In this document: one piece after another, positions 47,638-56,006 of the stretch
Numbering within the stretch: position 1 is the first letter of the stretch
Layout: each line of letters starts with the position of its first letter
DNA from: CBDFGS01 sp965247255
GTDB taxonomy: Bacteria; Chloroflexota; Dehalococcoidia; Lucifugimonadales; CAUZJF01
Length of the DNA: 64,000 nt
Assembly (NCBI GenBank): GCA_965247255.1
Contig: CBDFGS010000013.1
Location: forward strand, 930,001 to 994,000
Reading direction: 5' to 3'
Translations under genes and position numbers: made by a program
The notes under the pieces: generated by a model
Told to the model about the DNA's origin: nothing
What the model saw: the letters and a program-made list of their open reading frames with translations, nothing else
Databases searched by the model: none

Positions 47638-48315
47638 GTGAACGCCGTCCAGGAGCGCGCCCAGGAACAGACCATGGCCTTTGGTCTGAGGCCGCTGCGC
47701 GCGGCGGACATACCACAATCGGTCGAGGTCGAACGGGACGCCTTCCCTACCCAGTTCCCTCCAACCTCCTTTCGACGGGAGCTCAGCAACCGCCGAGCGC
47801 GCTATCTAGTGGCATGGAGGCGCAACGTTCCCTCCGCCGAGAACTATCAGTCTCCGAAGGCCGGCGGCAAGGAGGCCGCGTGGCGTCCCTTGGGTGGCCT
47901 CATTCGGAACGCCAAGGCGCTGCTGGGCGCTCGCCAGGCGACTATTGTTGGGCTGCTGGGCGCCTGGTACATGGCCGACGAGGCCCACATAGTCTCGATC
48001 GGCGTCAAGAGGGACTACCGGGGCGAGGGTATTGGCGAGCTGCTGCTGATAGGCGCGTTTGAGCAGGCCGCCTCTATGAAGGTCACGAAGATAGCCCTGG
48101 AGGTACGTTTCTCCAACTCGGTCGCCAGGAACCTCTACCGCAAGTACGGCTTCGCCGATGTAAACGTGCGCAAAGCCTACTACCACGACAACAAAGAGGA
48201 CGCCGTCGTGATGGTCGCCGACCAGATCGGTTCCCCGCGCTTCATCGAGGAATTCCGGAGGCTGGAGACGGAGCATCGCAGACGCTGGGGGCGTTCAGAG
48301 CGCGTCCTCGCGTAG
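47638..48315 (+). CDS. RimI-like GNAT acetyltransferase
   Basis: A 225-aa protein of the RimI branch of GNATs, which acetylate N-terminal amino groups of proteins. The fold opens LRPLRAADIPQSVEVERDAFPTQFPP. It has an acetyl-CoA loop VKRDYRGEGIGELLLIGAFEQA (RGEGIG) and a C-terminal ALEVRFSNSVARNLYRKYGFADVNVRKAYY, the RimI E-V-R-x-S-N-x-x-A motif. An inserted basic segment at about residues 60-95 and a C-terminal helix of 25 residues are extra. The start is uncertain: GTG 47638 or ATG 47674. It precedes the DUF3179/UGA gene by 176 bases. Confidence 0.85.
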   Translation: MNAVQERAQEQTMAFGLRPLRAADIPQSVEVERDAFPTQFPPTSFRRELSNRRARYLVAWRRNVPSAENYQSPKAGGKEAAWRPLGGLIRNAKALLGARQATIVGLLGAWYMADEAHIVSIGVKRDYRGEGIGELLLIGAFEQAASMKVTKIALEVRFSNSVARNLYRKYGFADVNVRKAYYHDNKEDAVVMVADQIGSPRFIEEFRRLETEHRRRWGRSERVLA

Positions 48316-48491
48316 GGCTCTTCGTCGCCGGCCTGCGCGTTCGAGCTCGCGGACCCGGCCCACCGACGCTGACGGCCCATCTGGGCGGCGCCCCTAGAAG
48401 CTATATCGCGTCCGCACCCCGCTAACTGCACCGCGGAACCCCAACCCTCCACTCCGTCATCTAAGCTGGCAGAGCGCAAAACCTTCGGTAG

Positions 48492-49637
48492 ATGGACCAT
48501 GAGTTGATCGGCAAGTTCGTAAACATAGCGATAATCCTCGGCTTCTTGCTGCTCGTCGGGTTTCCCCTCGTGCAGCTTCTACGCGCTCGCCCGCTATTCA
48601 GCGAGTCGGAGCTGATCACAGTTCCGGAGAGCGCGCCCACGGCTTCCGCCACCTCGACGGGGCGCGAGCTGGAGCTGGTAACGCTTCTGGACTTCGACGC
48701 TATTCGCGCCATCCTCGAACCATCGTTCGTCACCCCGTTCGAGGCCGATGAGTGGATGGAGCCGGACGAGCAGCTGCTGGGTCTGTCGATAGGCGGCGAG
48801 CACCGCGCGTATCCCATTCGAATGCTTAGCAGGCACGAGATCGTGAACGACGTCGTCGGAGATGAGCCGGTGGTCGTCACATGGTGACCGCTCTGCTTCT
48901 CGGGCATCGTGTATGCCCGCGACATCGACCAAGGGGTCCATACGTTCGGTGTATCGGGCAAACTGATCATGAACGCCCTCGTAATGTACGATCACCAGAC
49001 CAGAACGCTGTGGAGCCAGTTCCTCGGCCAGGGCGTTAAGGGCCCGCTCGCCGGCAAGAAGCTCGAGCTCATCCCCGTAATCCACACCACCTGGTCTCTC
49101 TGGAAGGAGAGCCACCCGGACACGCTCGTGCTCAACAAGCGTGGCCGCTATCAGCGGGACGCGTACCTTCCGTACTACTACGGCAACAGCGCGGGGGTGC
49201 TGGGCGAAGCGAGGAGAGACACGAGACTCGAGCGGAAGGCGATAGTGGTAGGTGTGGCCTTCGACGGGCACACCAAAGCGTATTCGCTGGACCGGCTACT
49301 CGAAGACCCCGTGGTCAACGACTCCTTGGGTGAGCGTGACATCATCGTCTTCGTGGAGCGAGAGACCGAGACCGCCCTTGTCTACGACCGGAGCGTGGAC
49401 GGCCGGAGCCTGACTTTCAGGCTGGGAGACAGCGACTCCGGCTATCAGTCCACCCTGGTTGACCAGGAGACGGGCACGACCTGGATGGCGGTGACCGGCG
49501 TGGCAACTGACGGTGAGCTGAAGGGGAAGCGCCTTGAACGGGCTCCCTCCCACCTCTCCTACTGGTTCGCATGGAAGGACTGGAACCCCGAGACCGAGGT
49601 ATACGAGGCGTCAGCCGAGTCCGTCTCCGAATCGTAA
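48492..49637 (+). CDS. DUF3179 protein with in-frame UGA at the first CxxC position: candidate selenoprotein
   Basis: Read through one TGA (48885-48887), this is a continuous 381-aa DUF3179 protein; without it, the product stops at 131 aa. The N-terminus is a membrane anchor (IAIILGFLLLVGFPLVQLL). HEIVNDVVGDEPVVVTW is followed by UGA, then PLCFSGIVYARDIDQG, FGVSGKLIMNALVMYD, GPLAGKKLELIP and a final SYWFAWKDWNPE, all family hallmarks. The Cys paralogue at 534-1889 has SYCPLCASGVVY here, so UGA replaces the first Cys of CPLC (residue 132; Cys at 135). A hairpin follows at 48901-48919. The preserved 250 downstream codons argue against decay. Simple sequencing error or a single-base nonsense mutation remain alternatives. 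ATG 48492 has no strong ribosome site. Confidence 0.75.
48885..48887 (+). other. In-frame UGA codon, candidate selenocysteine at U132
   Basis: TGG TGA CCG CTC TGC: UGA lies where family members have Cys, giving a putative U-P-L-C redox motif. Confidence 0.7.
48901..48919 (+). promoter_or_regulatory. Candidate bacterial SECIS hairpin downstream of the UGA
   Basis: CGGGCAT, loop CGTGT, ATGCCCG: perfect 7-bp stem beginning 13 bases after the UGA. The apical loop lies 20 bases downstream, within the 16-37-base range reported for bacterial SECIS elements, and carries a G in its second position, as the consensus requires. The same region of the Cys paralogue has no comparable stem. Confidence 0.65.
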
Positions 49638-49648
49638 GACCCGGCGCT

Positions 49649-50860
49649 CTAACGACGCTTGAGGACGAGAGCGCTGCTGCCCTTGCGGCGTGTGCGCTGG
49701 ACGATTCGTAGCACTTTCCGTGACCGTGCGGCCTTGGCCAGCCGTGTGACCGCCGTCGAGCTCCCGGCCACCAGGATGTGCCCTTGTGGAGACAGCTGCT
49801 CTGCGCCACGTTCGAATGCTAGCAATGTGGGTCCCGGACCCTCGCGTTCCCGCAGGACCGCGGCAACAACGTCCGGCCGCTTATTGCCAGTCAACGAGGT
49901 CCCGACCTGATGCGCGGCTGAGGTATTTTCCAGCGAGCATCCGTTCATGAGAAGATTGGACCGCGAGTATCGTAGGGCCAGTAGGTCTCGGTCCACCAGG
50001 GACACGGAAGCCGGCGCAAGGAGCTTCCACAACGCGACCGGCACGTGGCCTTGGCCTGGATTGAACACCGCGACGTGCTTGGCCTTGACGTCCCGCACCT
50101 TGGCTGCCGCTTCCATCAGAAGCTGCGTGGCGTAGCTGGGAGCCTCGAATTCCGGCAAGCCGTCAGCCGTCTCCAACTCGTAGCTGATCCCCGAATGTCT
50201 TACCGTGACCCGCCCTCGTCTGTAAACGTCTTTCTGGATGGAGCTATTTGAGGCAACGTCTGCTATTCGCGGGCTATTGGAGAAGCCATAGTGGAATACC
50301 GCGTGTCCTGAACGGGTTGCCTCCAATGACACGGCTATGCCGGGTGAGCCCTCGAGAACGGAGGCTACGGTGTGCGCCAACGGAGCCACGACGACGACCG
50401 CCATCATTCCCGCAGGCTTGAGAGAGTGGGCGGCGTCGAGCAACAATAACTCAAGGACGCGCTCCCGGGCCTTCCCAGGCAGGTTTGCTACGATGAGATC
50501 GAAGTCTCGCTCCCGCACGTCGTCATACCCCAGGGAGCCGTACGCCTCGACGCTGTGAACCTGGTTTAGCTCCGCGTTCTGGCGCGAATAGTCGACCGCC
50601 AGAGCGTCCCGGTCGACAAGGTGGACGCTGGCTTGCGGGTGCGCCGCCTTCAATGCTAGGCCGATTGGGCCGTAGCCGGCCCCCATGTCGAGGACCTTGT
50701 GCAAAGGGCTTTGAATGCCACGCTCCAGCGTCCTCAGCAAGAAACGGGAGCCAAAGTCTACCTGGTGGCTACTGAAGAGATCGTTGGCCACATTGAAGCG
50801 CAGCACCCGGCCTGCGTGCCGTAGCGGTACGGTCTTTTTGAAGTAGACGTCTTGATCCAC
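49649..50860 (-). CDS. Class I SAM methyltransferase with duplicated RsmC-like domains
   Basis: A 403-aa protein with two MTS-type Rossmann domains. The first is complete: VLDMGAGYGPIGLALKAAHPQASVHLVDRDALAVDYSRQNAE (SAM motif I and acidic loop), then FDLIVANLPGK where the family has NPPF. The second (VAVFNPGQGHVPVALWKLLAPASVSLVDRDLLALRYSRSNLLMN) has lost the GxGxG glycines. This matches RsmC/RlmG-type guanine N2-methyltransferases, whose N-terminal copy is usually the degenerate one. Here the C-terminal copy is the degraded one, which is unusual. GTG 50860 starts it. It faces the DUF3179 gene end to end, 12 bases apart. Confidence 0.8.
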   Translation of the reverse strand: MDQDVYFKKTVPLRHAGRVLRFNVANDLFSSHQVDFGSRFLLRTLERGIQSPLHKVLDMGAGYGPIGLALKAAHPQASVHLVDRDALAVDYSRQNAELNQVHSVEAYGSLGYDDVRERDFDLIVANLPGKARERVLELLLLDAAHSLKPAGMMAVVVVAPLAHTVASVLEGSPGIAVSLEATRSGHAVFHYGFSNSPRIADVASNSSIQKDVYRRGRVTVRHSGISYELETADGLPEFEAPSYATQLLMEAAAKVRDVKAKHVAVFNPGQGHVPVALWKLLAPASVSLVDRDLLALRYSRSNLLMNGCSLENTSAAHQVGTSLTGNKRPDVVAAVLREREGPGPTLLAFERGAEQLSPQGHILVAGSSTAVTRLAKAARSRKVLRIVQRTRRKGSSALVLKRR

Positions 50861-51103
50861 GGTTGCCTATCAGTGACTAACGTTCGAAATCTTGAGTTTG
50901 GCCCATCATACGCCTCCGTCGTAGCAGCGACTGTGGCTCGACTGGCCTACCGGAACAGGGCCGAAGGGCACTTCGGAGTGGATAACTAGAGGCGTGTTTC
51001 CCAACCCCAGCGGCAGTGGTAATAACCCTGAAATGTCTTGCAGAACAGGCGGGGTGGTGATCCCGCTGGACGGGGCGGAGCTCCAAGGTGGACAGGTTCC
51101 GAG

Positions 51104-51496
51104 CTACTCCCCGTTGGACATCTCATCGTCCTGGCCAAAGACAACCTTTATGCCGTTCGGGTCTACGACGGCACACTCTCGGGTCCCGTAGGGCTGTGTC
51201 GTCGGCTGCAAGGTTATGTCAGCGCCCCTCTGCACGAGTTCGTCGTGAAGCGAATCAACGTCCGTGACCCATATGAACAGGTGCGCGTTTGATGACGGCT
51301 TGTCCGATCTGGAGAAGTGCACCGCGCCGTTGTCCCTCCAAACAACTGAGTATTCGGGTGGGTTGCCGAACACAAAGTCGAGGTTGAACCCCAGTACGTC
51401 GCGGTAGTACTCGGCGGCAGCCAAAGGGTCTGGGACGTGCAGGACCGCCGATGCCTGCACCACCTGGTCTACTTCGTATTTTGGTCTGTCTGGCAT
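51104..51496 (-). CDS. VOC (glyoxalase/bleomycin-resistance) family protein
   Basis: A 130-aa vicinal-oxygen-chelate protein with two beta-alpha-beta-beta-beta modules. It has ASAVLHVPDPLAAAEYYRDVLGFNLDFVFG at the N-terminus, HLFIWVTDVDSLHDELVQRGADI in the middle, and GTRECAVVDPNGIKVVFGQ at the end. The EYYRDVLGF and DPNGxxVxF patterns are typical; function cannot be narrowed to glyoxalase, dioxygenase or drug binding. AGGAGG lies 6 bases before ATG 51496. Confidence 0.88.
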   Translation of the reverse strand: MPDRPKYEVDQVVQASAVLHVPDPLAAAEYYRDVLGFNLDFVFGNPPEYSVVWRDNGAVHFSRSDKPSSNAHLFIWVTDVDSLHDELVQRGADITLQPTTQPYGTRECAVVDPNGIKVVFGQDDEMSNGE

Positions 51497-51724
51497 CGTT
51501 TCCTCCTGGCTAGAAAGGGTTGCTCCCGATCATCCGCCACGCCATCGCTGGAAGCTCGAGCGGAGCAATATTACCGGCGAGAGGGCGACGGTGGAGGTTG
51601 GGGGGAACTCGGCGCTTCAGCGTAGCGGAGAGGAATTTCTAGCGACGAGCGGGGTGATCGCAGCGGCACTCAAGGCGGTGCAATTCGCGAAGGGCAGTGG
51701 GCGGCGCACCAACACCGTGCGCGG

Positions 51725-53698
51725 CTATTCCTCGGCGCCGGCCGTGGCGGACGGATTAAGGGACCACAGCCACTCGACGCTCTCGTTCTTTGGGGTCTTG
51801 ACGACCTGATTGTTCTTGAGGACGTGGGTGACGTAGCTGATAACGTCGGCAGCGCACTCCTCACAGTAGCCGTACGAGCCCTGCAGCCGGTTGGCGATCC
51901 CGCTCCGCCTCTGGGCCCATTCGACCCGCTGCTTGGCGAACCTCGGCTGCGCTAGGCCGCGTTCGACGACCCTCTTAGACTTGAACAGCCGGCCTTCGAC
52001 CGCCGACTGCAGCCGAGGCTCGGACGTATAGGTAAACGTCCTCCCTCTGCGCCGCCAGGAGGTTACGATCTGCTGTATCTCGCTGCGAAACTCCTGTTTG
52101 CTCCGGTCGGTGACGCCTACGGAGCGCTCAATCTCGCGCATGTCGGCCTCGCTGCCTCGGTTGTCGGCGCCGGGCGTGAGGAAGGATTCGACATTGGTCA
52201 GATAGCCGTCGAGCAGCATGTTGGCGGAGTCTTCGAACGCTTCTTCGAAAGCTTTCTGGACATCCTTTAGCGCAAGCTCACTGTACTCCTTCACGGCCAG
52301 CTCGATGTAACCGACGTGTTTTGTGAGGTCGCCTTGGTCGAGGCTCACGTTCTCGCTCAAGCCCTGCCAAAGGCTGTCGAGCCCGGCAAGGGGACTGACG
52401 CACGTCAGGCCCGGGCGGGTGGCGGCGGCGCCGATGCGGTTCATCACGTAGCGCGGTGATATCCCCGACATCCCCTCGTTCGGGTAGTGACGCTGTAATT
52501 CCATCACGTCCTGCCTGGTGTACGGCGACACCATCTGGCCGTCGTACAGGTGAAGCTTGTCCGTGAGACTCATCCCCTGCTTCGACGGAGGCTCCAAACG
52601 CGACAGCGTGGCGAAAGCGCTTGCAACCCGCATGGTCAGTGGCGCCATGTGGATGTGCTCGAGTTGCCCGCTCGTCATCATCTTTCGGTATATCTTGACT
52701 TCCTCGCTGACCCTCAAGTTATAGGGGACCCGAAGCGCGATGATCCTGTCCCGGAGAGCCTCGGAGCTCACGTCGGTGGCGAAACTGTCGAAGTCGCCCT
52801 CGTTGGAGTGGCCGATAATGGCCTCATCCGCATAGACTGAGCCGAATTTCTGGTTCTTGATAACCTGCCCTTGTGCCAGGTCCAGAAGCGTGTTGAGCAT
52901 GTGACGGTCGGCCTTGAACATCTCGACGAACTCCATCATGCCCCGGTTCGCGATGTTCAGTTCTCCGTCCAGTCGAAAGGCTTTAGCGGCCACTTCGTCC
53001 CGATCTCCATCCATCAGGCCCTCGTTGACCCCTCCCACCAGCAGTGAAGCGTCGGTCGGGTTCGGATTGGTGGCGAGGTAGTAGCCGATTCCAATCGCCT
53101 CTTTCTCGTCGAACGTCACTCGTTCGATCGGGACTTCGGAGACCTGGCCGTTGTAATCGTTCTTTAGTAGATACCTGCACCTGGGACACAGCTCGCCCTC
53201 GACATGGATACCGTGGTCCTCCTCGAGCTTCGGCCGCAGCGCCTCAGGGATGAGGTGCAGGGGCTCCTCTTGCATCGGGCACCCCTGTATCGTGTACACC
53301 GCGCCCTCGGCAGAACGCGTATATCGCTCCAAAGCCCGCTTGATGAGGTCGACGACAGATGACTTGCCGCTGGCCGGGGGGCCGAGCAAAAGGAGGATTC
53401 GCTTTCGAACTTCCATGCGCTGGGCCGCGGCGGCAAAGTACTGCACCACCGCTTCCAAGTGCTTTTCGAGGCCGAATATCTCGCCCTCGAATATCTTGTA
53501 TACCGGCTCGCCGCCGGCCGTGACGTCAACACCCTGGGCGATGATCGCGTCATGTATCAGCGAGTGCGACAGCCGAGCTAAAGATGGTTCATCTATCACC
53601 ATCCCCAGGTACTCGGAGAAGGTCCCTTCCCAATCGAAGCGGCCTACTTCGTGCTCGCTTTCGGCGAGTATGTCCTCAATCGAAAGCTGGCTAGTCAT
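51725..53698 (-). CDS. prkA: PrkA AAA+ serine protein kinase
   Basis: A 657-aa homologue of PrkA (YeaG), linked to stress and stationary-phase physiology. The N-terminal AAA_PrkA domain starts IEDILAESEHEVGRFDWEGTFSEYL. It has Walker A LGPPASGKSSVVDLIKRAL at about residue 103, ATNPNPTDASLLVGGVNEGLMDGDRDE, LDGELNIANRGMMEFVEMFKADRHMLNTLLDLAQ and an AAA sensor in AIIGHSNEGDF. The C-terminal kinase-like domain includes SPRYVMNRIGAAAT and WRRRGRTFTYTSEP, and a four-Cys-like YCEECAADVISYV ends the protein. ATG 53698 is preferred to TTG 53710. The usual partners YeaH and SpoVR are absent here. Confidence 0.92.
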   Translation of the reverse strand: MTSQLSIEDILAESEHEVGRFDWEGTFSEYLGMVIDEPSLARLSHSLIHDAIIAQGVDVTAGGEPVYKIFEGEIFGLEKHLEAVVQYFAAAAQRMEVRKRILLLLGPPASGKSSVVDLIKRALERYTRSAEGAVYTIQGCPMQEEPLHLIPEALRPKLEEDHGIHVEGELCPRCRYLLKNDYNGQVSEVPIERVTFDEKEAIGIGYYLATNPNPTDASLLVGGVNEGLMDGDRDEVAAKAFRLDGELNIANRGMMEFVEMFKADRHMLNTLLDLAQGQVIKNQKFGSVYADEAIIGHSNEGDFDSFATDVSSEALRDRIIALRVPYNLRVSEEVKIYRKMMTSGQLEHIHMAPLTMRVASAFATLSRLEPPSKQGMSLTDKLHLYDGQMVSPYTRQDVMELQRHYPNEGMSGISPRYVMNRIGAAATRPGLTCVSPLAGLDSLWQGLSENVSLDQGDLTKHVGYIELAVKEYSELALKDVQKAFEEAFEDSANMLLDGYLTNVESFLTPGADNRGSEADMREIERSVGVTDRSKQEFRSEIQQIVTSWRRRGRTFTYTSEPRLQSAVEGRLFKSKRVVERGLAQPRFAKQRVEWAQRRSGIANRLQGSYGYCEECAADVISYVTHVLKNNQVVKTPKNESVEWLWSLNPSATAGAEE

Positions 53699-53792
53699 GA
53701 CAGCGCTCAAATGCTCTCGCGCGTTAGAGTCACCGGGACGCGCCCGGAGTCGCTAACGGCGGTTCGTTCCCACGTCGAGTTTAACAGCCTAA

Positions 53793-54356
53793 CTAAGCTA
53801 CGGCCGTTGAGACCATGGCCAGCCCTATGATGCCGACGACCCCTCCACCCAGCAGGGCGAACCAACCCGCAACCAGCCGCAGATTCTGGAAAGCGAACGC
53901 AAGGTAGAAGAACATGATTCCCGCAATCACCGCAAGAGTCAGCGAGGCGCCCGACATCCCCAGCCAGACGGCGTCGGTGTACCTCTCCTGCAGCTCCGTG
54001 GCGAAGTAGAGGAACGGCACGAGTGAAGCGACTGCGAGGAAAGCACTATAGAAGCCTATGGCGCGCTCGTCGAAGTCCCACAGCCCGTGGGCTGCCACTC
54101 CAACACCGTAGAGAGCCCATACGATAACGAGGCTCTTCATGACCGTAAGCTCGGCCAGATGGTCTGCAGCGTCCAGCGGCCCGCCCCGGGCTTCCCCAGT
54201 GACTAGCATCGGGGCGAACATGACGGTGGCCAGCGCGAGTAGCCCCAGCCCGCCTACGAATACTGCCATCGTCCGACCCTCTGAGTACATCCCGAGAATG
54301 TACCAGGCCTGTGAGAAAAGCGCGCCTCCGATGAGGATGAAAAAGATTCCCTCCAT
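53793..54356 (-). CDS. Six-helix membrane protein, possibly AmiS/UreI-like
   Basis: A 187-aa integral membrane protein with about six helices (IFFILIGGALFSQAWYILGMYS, AVFVGGLGLLALATVMFAPML, SLVIVWALYGVGVAAHGLW, AIGFYSAFLAVASLVPFLYF and two more). The W-A-L-Y-G-V-G-V-A-A-H-G-L-W-D-F-D-E-R-A-I-G-F-Y stretch loosely matches the LYxxxxxxxLDGRxxGWY pattern of AmiS/UreI amide/urea channels, but I cannot confirm it. An acetamidase gene lies 6 kb away. ATG 54356 lacks a clear Shine-Dalgarno. A perfect palindrome upstream may regulate it. Confidence 0.55.
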   Translation of the reverse strand: MEGIFFILIGGALFSQAWYILGMYSEGRTMAVFVGGLGLLALATVMFAPMLVTGEARGGPLDAADHLAELTVMKSLVIVWALYGVGVAAHGLWDFDERAIGFYSAFLAVASLVPFLYFATELQERYTDAVWLGMSGASLTLAVIAGIMFFYLAFAFQNLRLVAGWFALLGGGVVGIIGLAMVSTAVA

Positions 54357-54368
54357 TTGAGCCCCCTT

Positions 54369-54384
54369 AAACGACTGGTCGTTT
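54369..54384. promoter_or_regulatory. Palindromic operator-like site AAACGAC-TG-GTCGTTT
   Basis: Perfect 7-bp arms with a 2-base centre, 12 bases upstream of the membrane-protein ATG. This size and form suits a dimeric repressor of the TetR type. No regulator gene is adjacent. Confidence 0.5.
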
Positions 54385-54605
54385 GCTCTGTGTCCCAGCA
54401 GCGCCTAGCGTGAGCGACATCAGGCCGCTTCGCAATCGATCGTCCCCATGGTGAGGACTGGACGCCAACACGCCTACATAAACCTAATTTCACATATCTG
54501 GTTTGAGTTGTCTAGGCGTAGTTCCCCACTTGAATTGAACAATCCGCGACGTTCTTTCAAGCCACGCAAGGCTAGCGAACGCCCGGGATTAAGCGCAACC
54601 TATCG

Positions 54606-54751
54606 AGTAACTGCTCGTTTTCAGGAGTCTGGAGAGGCCAGGGGCGCTTGTCTCCCCCCTCTCGCGCTTGCCTCCCCCTCTCGCGCTTGCCTCCCCCTTT
54701 CGCGCTCGTCTCCCCCTTTCGAAAAGGGAGATTAAGGGGGATTACCGCGGG
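54606..54751. repeat. Second copy of the dispersed repeat, with an expanded C-rich block
   Basis: Matches 19404-19512 (GAGTAACTGCTCGTTT, ..., GAAAAGGGAGATTAAGGGGGATTACCGCGGG). The centre carries three and a half units of about 19 bases (CTCGCGCTTGCCTCCCCC) between 54650 and 54725. The flank 54385-54605 has nothing else I recognise. Confidence 0.65.
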
Positions 54752-54787
54752 CCACCCAGCTCCTCCATCTCGCAACGAGCTGGGCAG

Positions 54788-55990
54788 CTACCTGAACAGC
54801 GCGGCCGGCCGTTCGATCAACTGCTGAAGCCGGCGCAGGAAACCCGCTGCTGCCGCGCCGTCTATCACCTGGTGGTCGACGGTCAGGCTGAGGGTTACCA
54901 CCTCGCGGACGACCACTTCTCCCTTGCGGACCACCGGTCTATCCGACGTCCTTCCCACGCCCAGAATCGCGGTCTGACCTGCGTTCAGGATCGGAGTAAA
55001 GCCGTCCACCACCCCCAGCACGCTTATTGTGAATGTACCGCCGGACACCTCGTCGGGCAGTAACTTCCCGTCCCGCGCCCTGTCAACGAGCTTCTCGGTT
55101 TCCTGAGAAATCTCGATGAGGCCCTTCTTGTCGGCCTGCTTTACAACGGGCACGATCAGCCCCTCTTTCAGGGCCACCGCGATGCCGATGTTTACGTCAT
55201 CGAAATAGAGGACCTCGCCGTCTTGAAGGATAGCGTTGTGTTCCGGATGGCGTTTCAGCGCCTCGGCGCTCGCCTTGGTTATCACGTTGGCGAACGTTAA
55301 CGGAGCGCCGGCCCCGGAAGAGGCGTCCCTCCTCAGGCGCTGCGCTTCCGTAACGTCGACGTCGATATGGAACGTGAGCTGCGCGGTATCGGCGAGGCTG
55401 CCTCGCATGTGGTCGGCTATAGCCTTCCGGATCCCGGCGTGCGGTACGACCTTGGCCGGCTTCGGCAGGCCTGGCGGCGCCGACGGCTTCTCGCCAGCTT
55501 GCTCAGCGTAGGCCCGGACGTCGCCCTCCACAACTCTGCCCCCAGGCCCCGACGGCGTGACGTTTGCGATGTCCACGCCGAGCTGGGCCGCAACCTTGCG
55601 GGCCCCCGGCGTGGAGCGCACCCCGTCCGTTCGTCCCGGGCCTGTCGAAGGGCCGGAGGTCGGAGAGGGCCGGGACTGCGCCGGGGGTGCCGGGCGGGTG
55701 GGCGCCTCTTCTGGGGGCGCCGCGGTGGCCGCCGGAGCCTCCGGAACAGGTTCCCCCTCGGCGAGCAGGTAACCCAGCACGCCGTCAACCGGCACTACGG
55801 CGCCCTCATCCACCACGGGTTGGAAGATGCCGCCCTCGGTCGCCTCGAGGTCGTAGTTGATCTTCTCTGTCTCGATCTCCGCGATAACCTCGCCCTGGCT
55901 TACGGGGTCCCCGGCGGAACGCGTCCAGCGGGCAACGGTCCCCTCGGACATAACCATGCCAAGCTTGGGCATTACGATTGTCACAGCCAC
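54788..55990 (-). CDS. acoC: E2 dihydrolipoyl acyltransferase of an acetoin/2-oxoacid dehydrogenase complex
   Basis: A 400-aa E2. The lipoyl domain (residues 1-80) has the lipoylated Lys in EIETEKINYDLEA. An Ala/Pro-rich linker, a peripheral-subunit-binding domain (TPGARKVAAQLGVDIANVTPSGPGGRV) and a second linker follow. The catalytic core ends with TLSLTVDHQVIDGAAAAGFL, where DHQVIDG supplies His and Asp. GTG 55990 begins at the conserved VAVTIVMPKLG, 16 bases after the E1-beta stop. The acetoin-type gene order E1 alpha, E1 beta, E2 suggests AcoC, though a pyruvate dehydrogenase E2 is possible. No E3 gene is present here. Confidence 0.88.
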   Translation of the reverse strand: MAVTIVMPKLGMVMSEGTVARWTRSAGDPVSQGEVIAEIETEKINYDLEATEGGIFQPVVDEGAVVPVDGVLGYLLAEGEPVPEAPAATAAPPEEAPTRPAPPAQSRPSPTSGPSTGPGRTDGVRSTPGARKVAAQLGVDIANVTPSGPGGRVVEGDVRAYAEQAGEKPSAPPGLPKPAKVVPHAGIRKAIADHMRGSLADTAQLTFHIDVDVTEAQRLRRDASSGAGAPLTFANVITKASAEALKRHPEHNAILQDGEVLYFDDVNIGIAVALKEGLIVPVVKQADKKGLIEISQETEKLVDRARDGKLLPDEVSGGTFTISVLGVVDGFTPILNAGQTAILGVGRTSDRPVVRKGEVVVREVVTLSLTVDHQVIDGAAAAGFLRRLQQLIERPAALFR

Positions 55991-56006
55991 GCGGCGTCTA
56001 CCTCTC

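Noticed and set aside
48492..49637. TGA read as Trp (genetic code 4) to explain the DUF3179 interruption
   Set aside because: TGA is used as a normal stop in other genes here (for example at 3268-3270, 19209-19211 and 37446-37448), so a global recoding is not supported.
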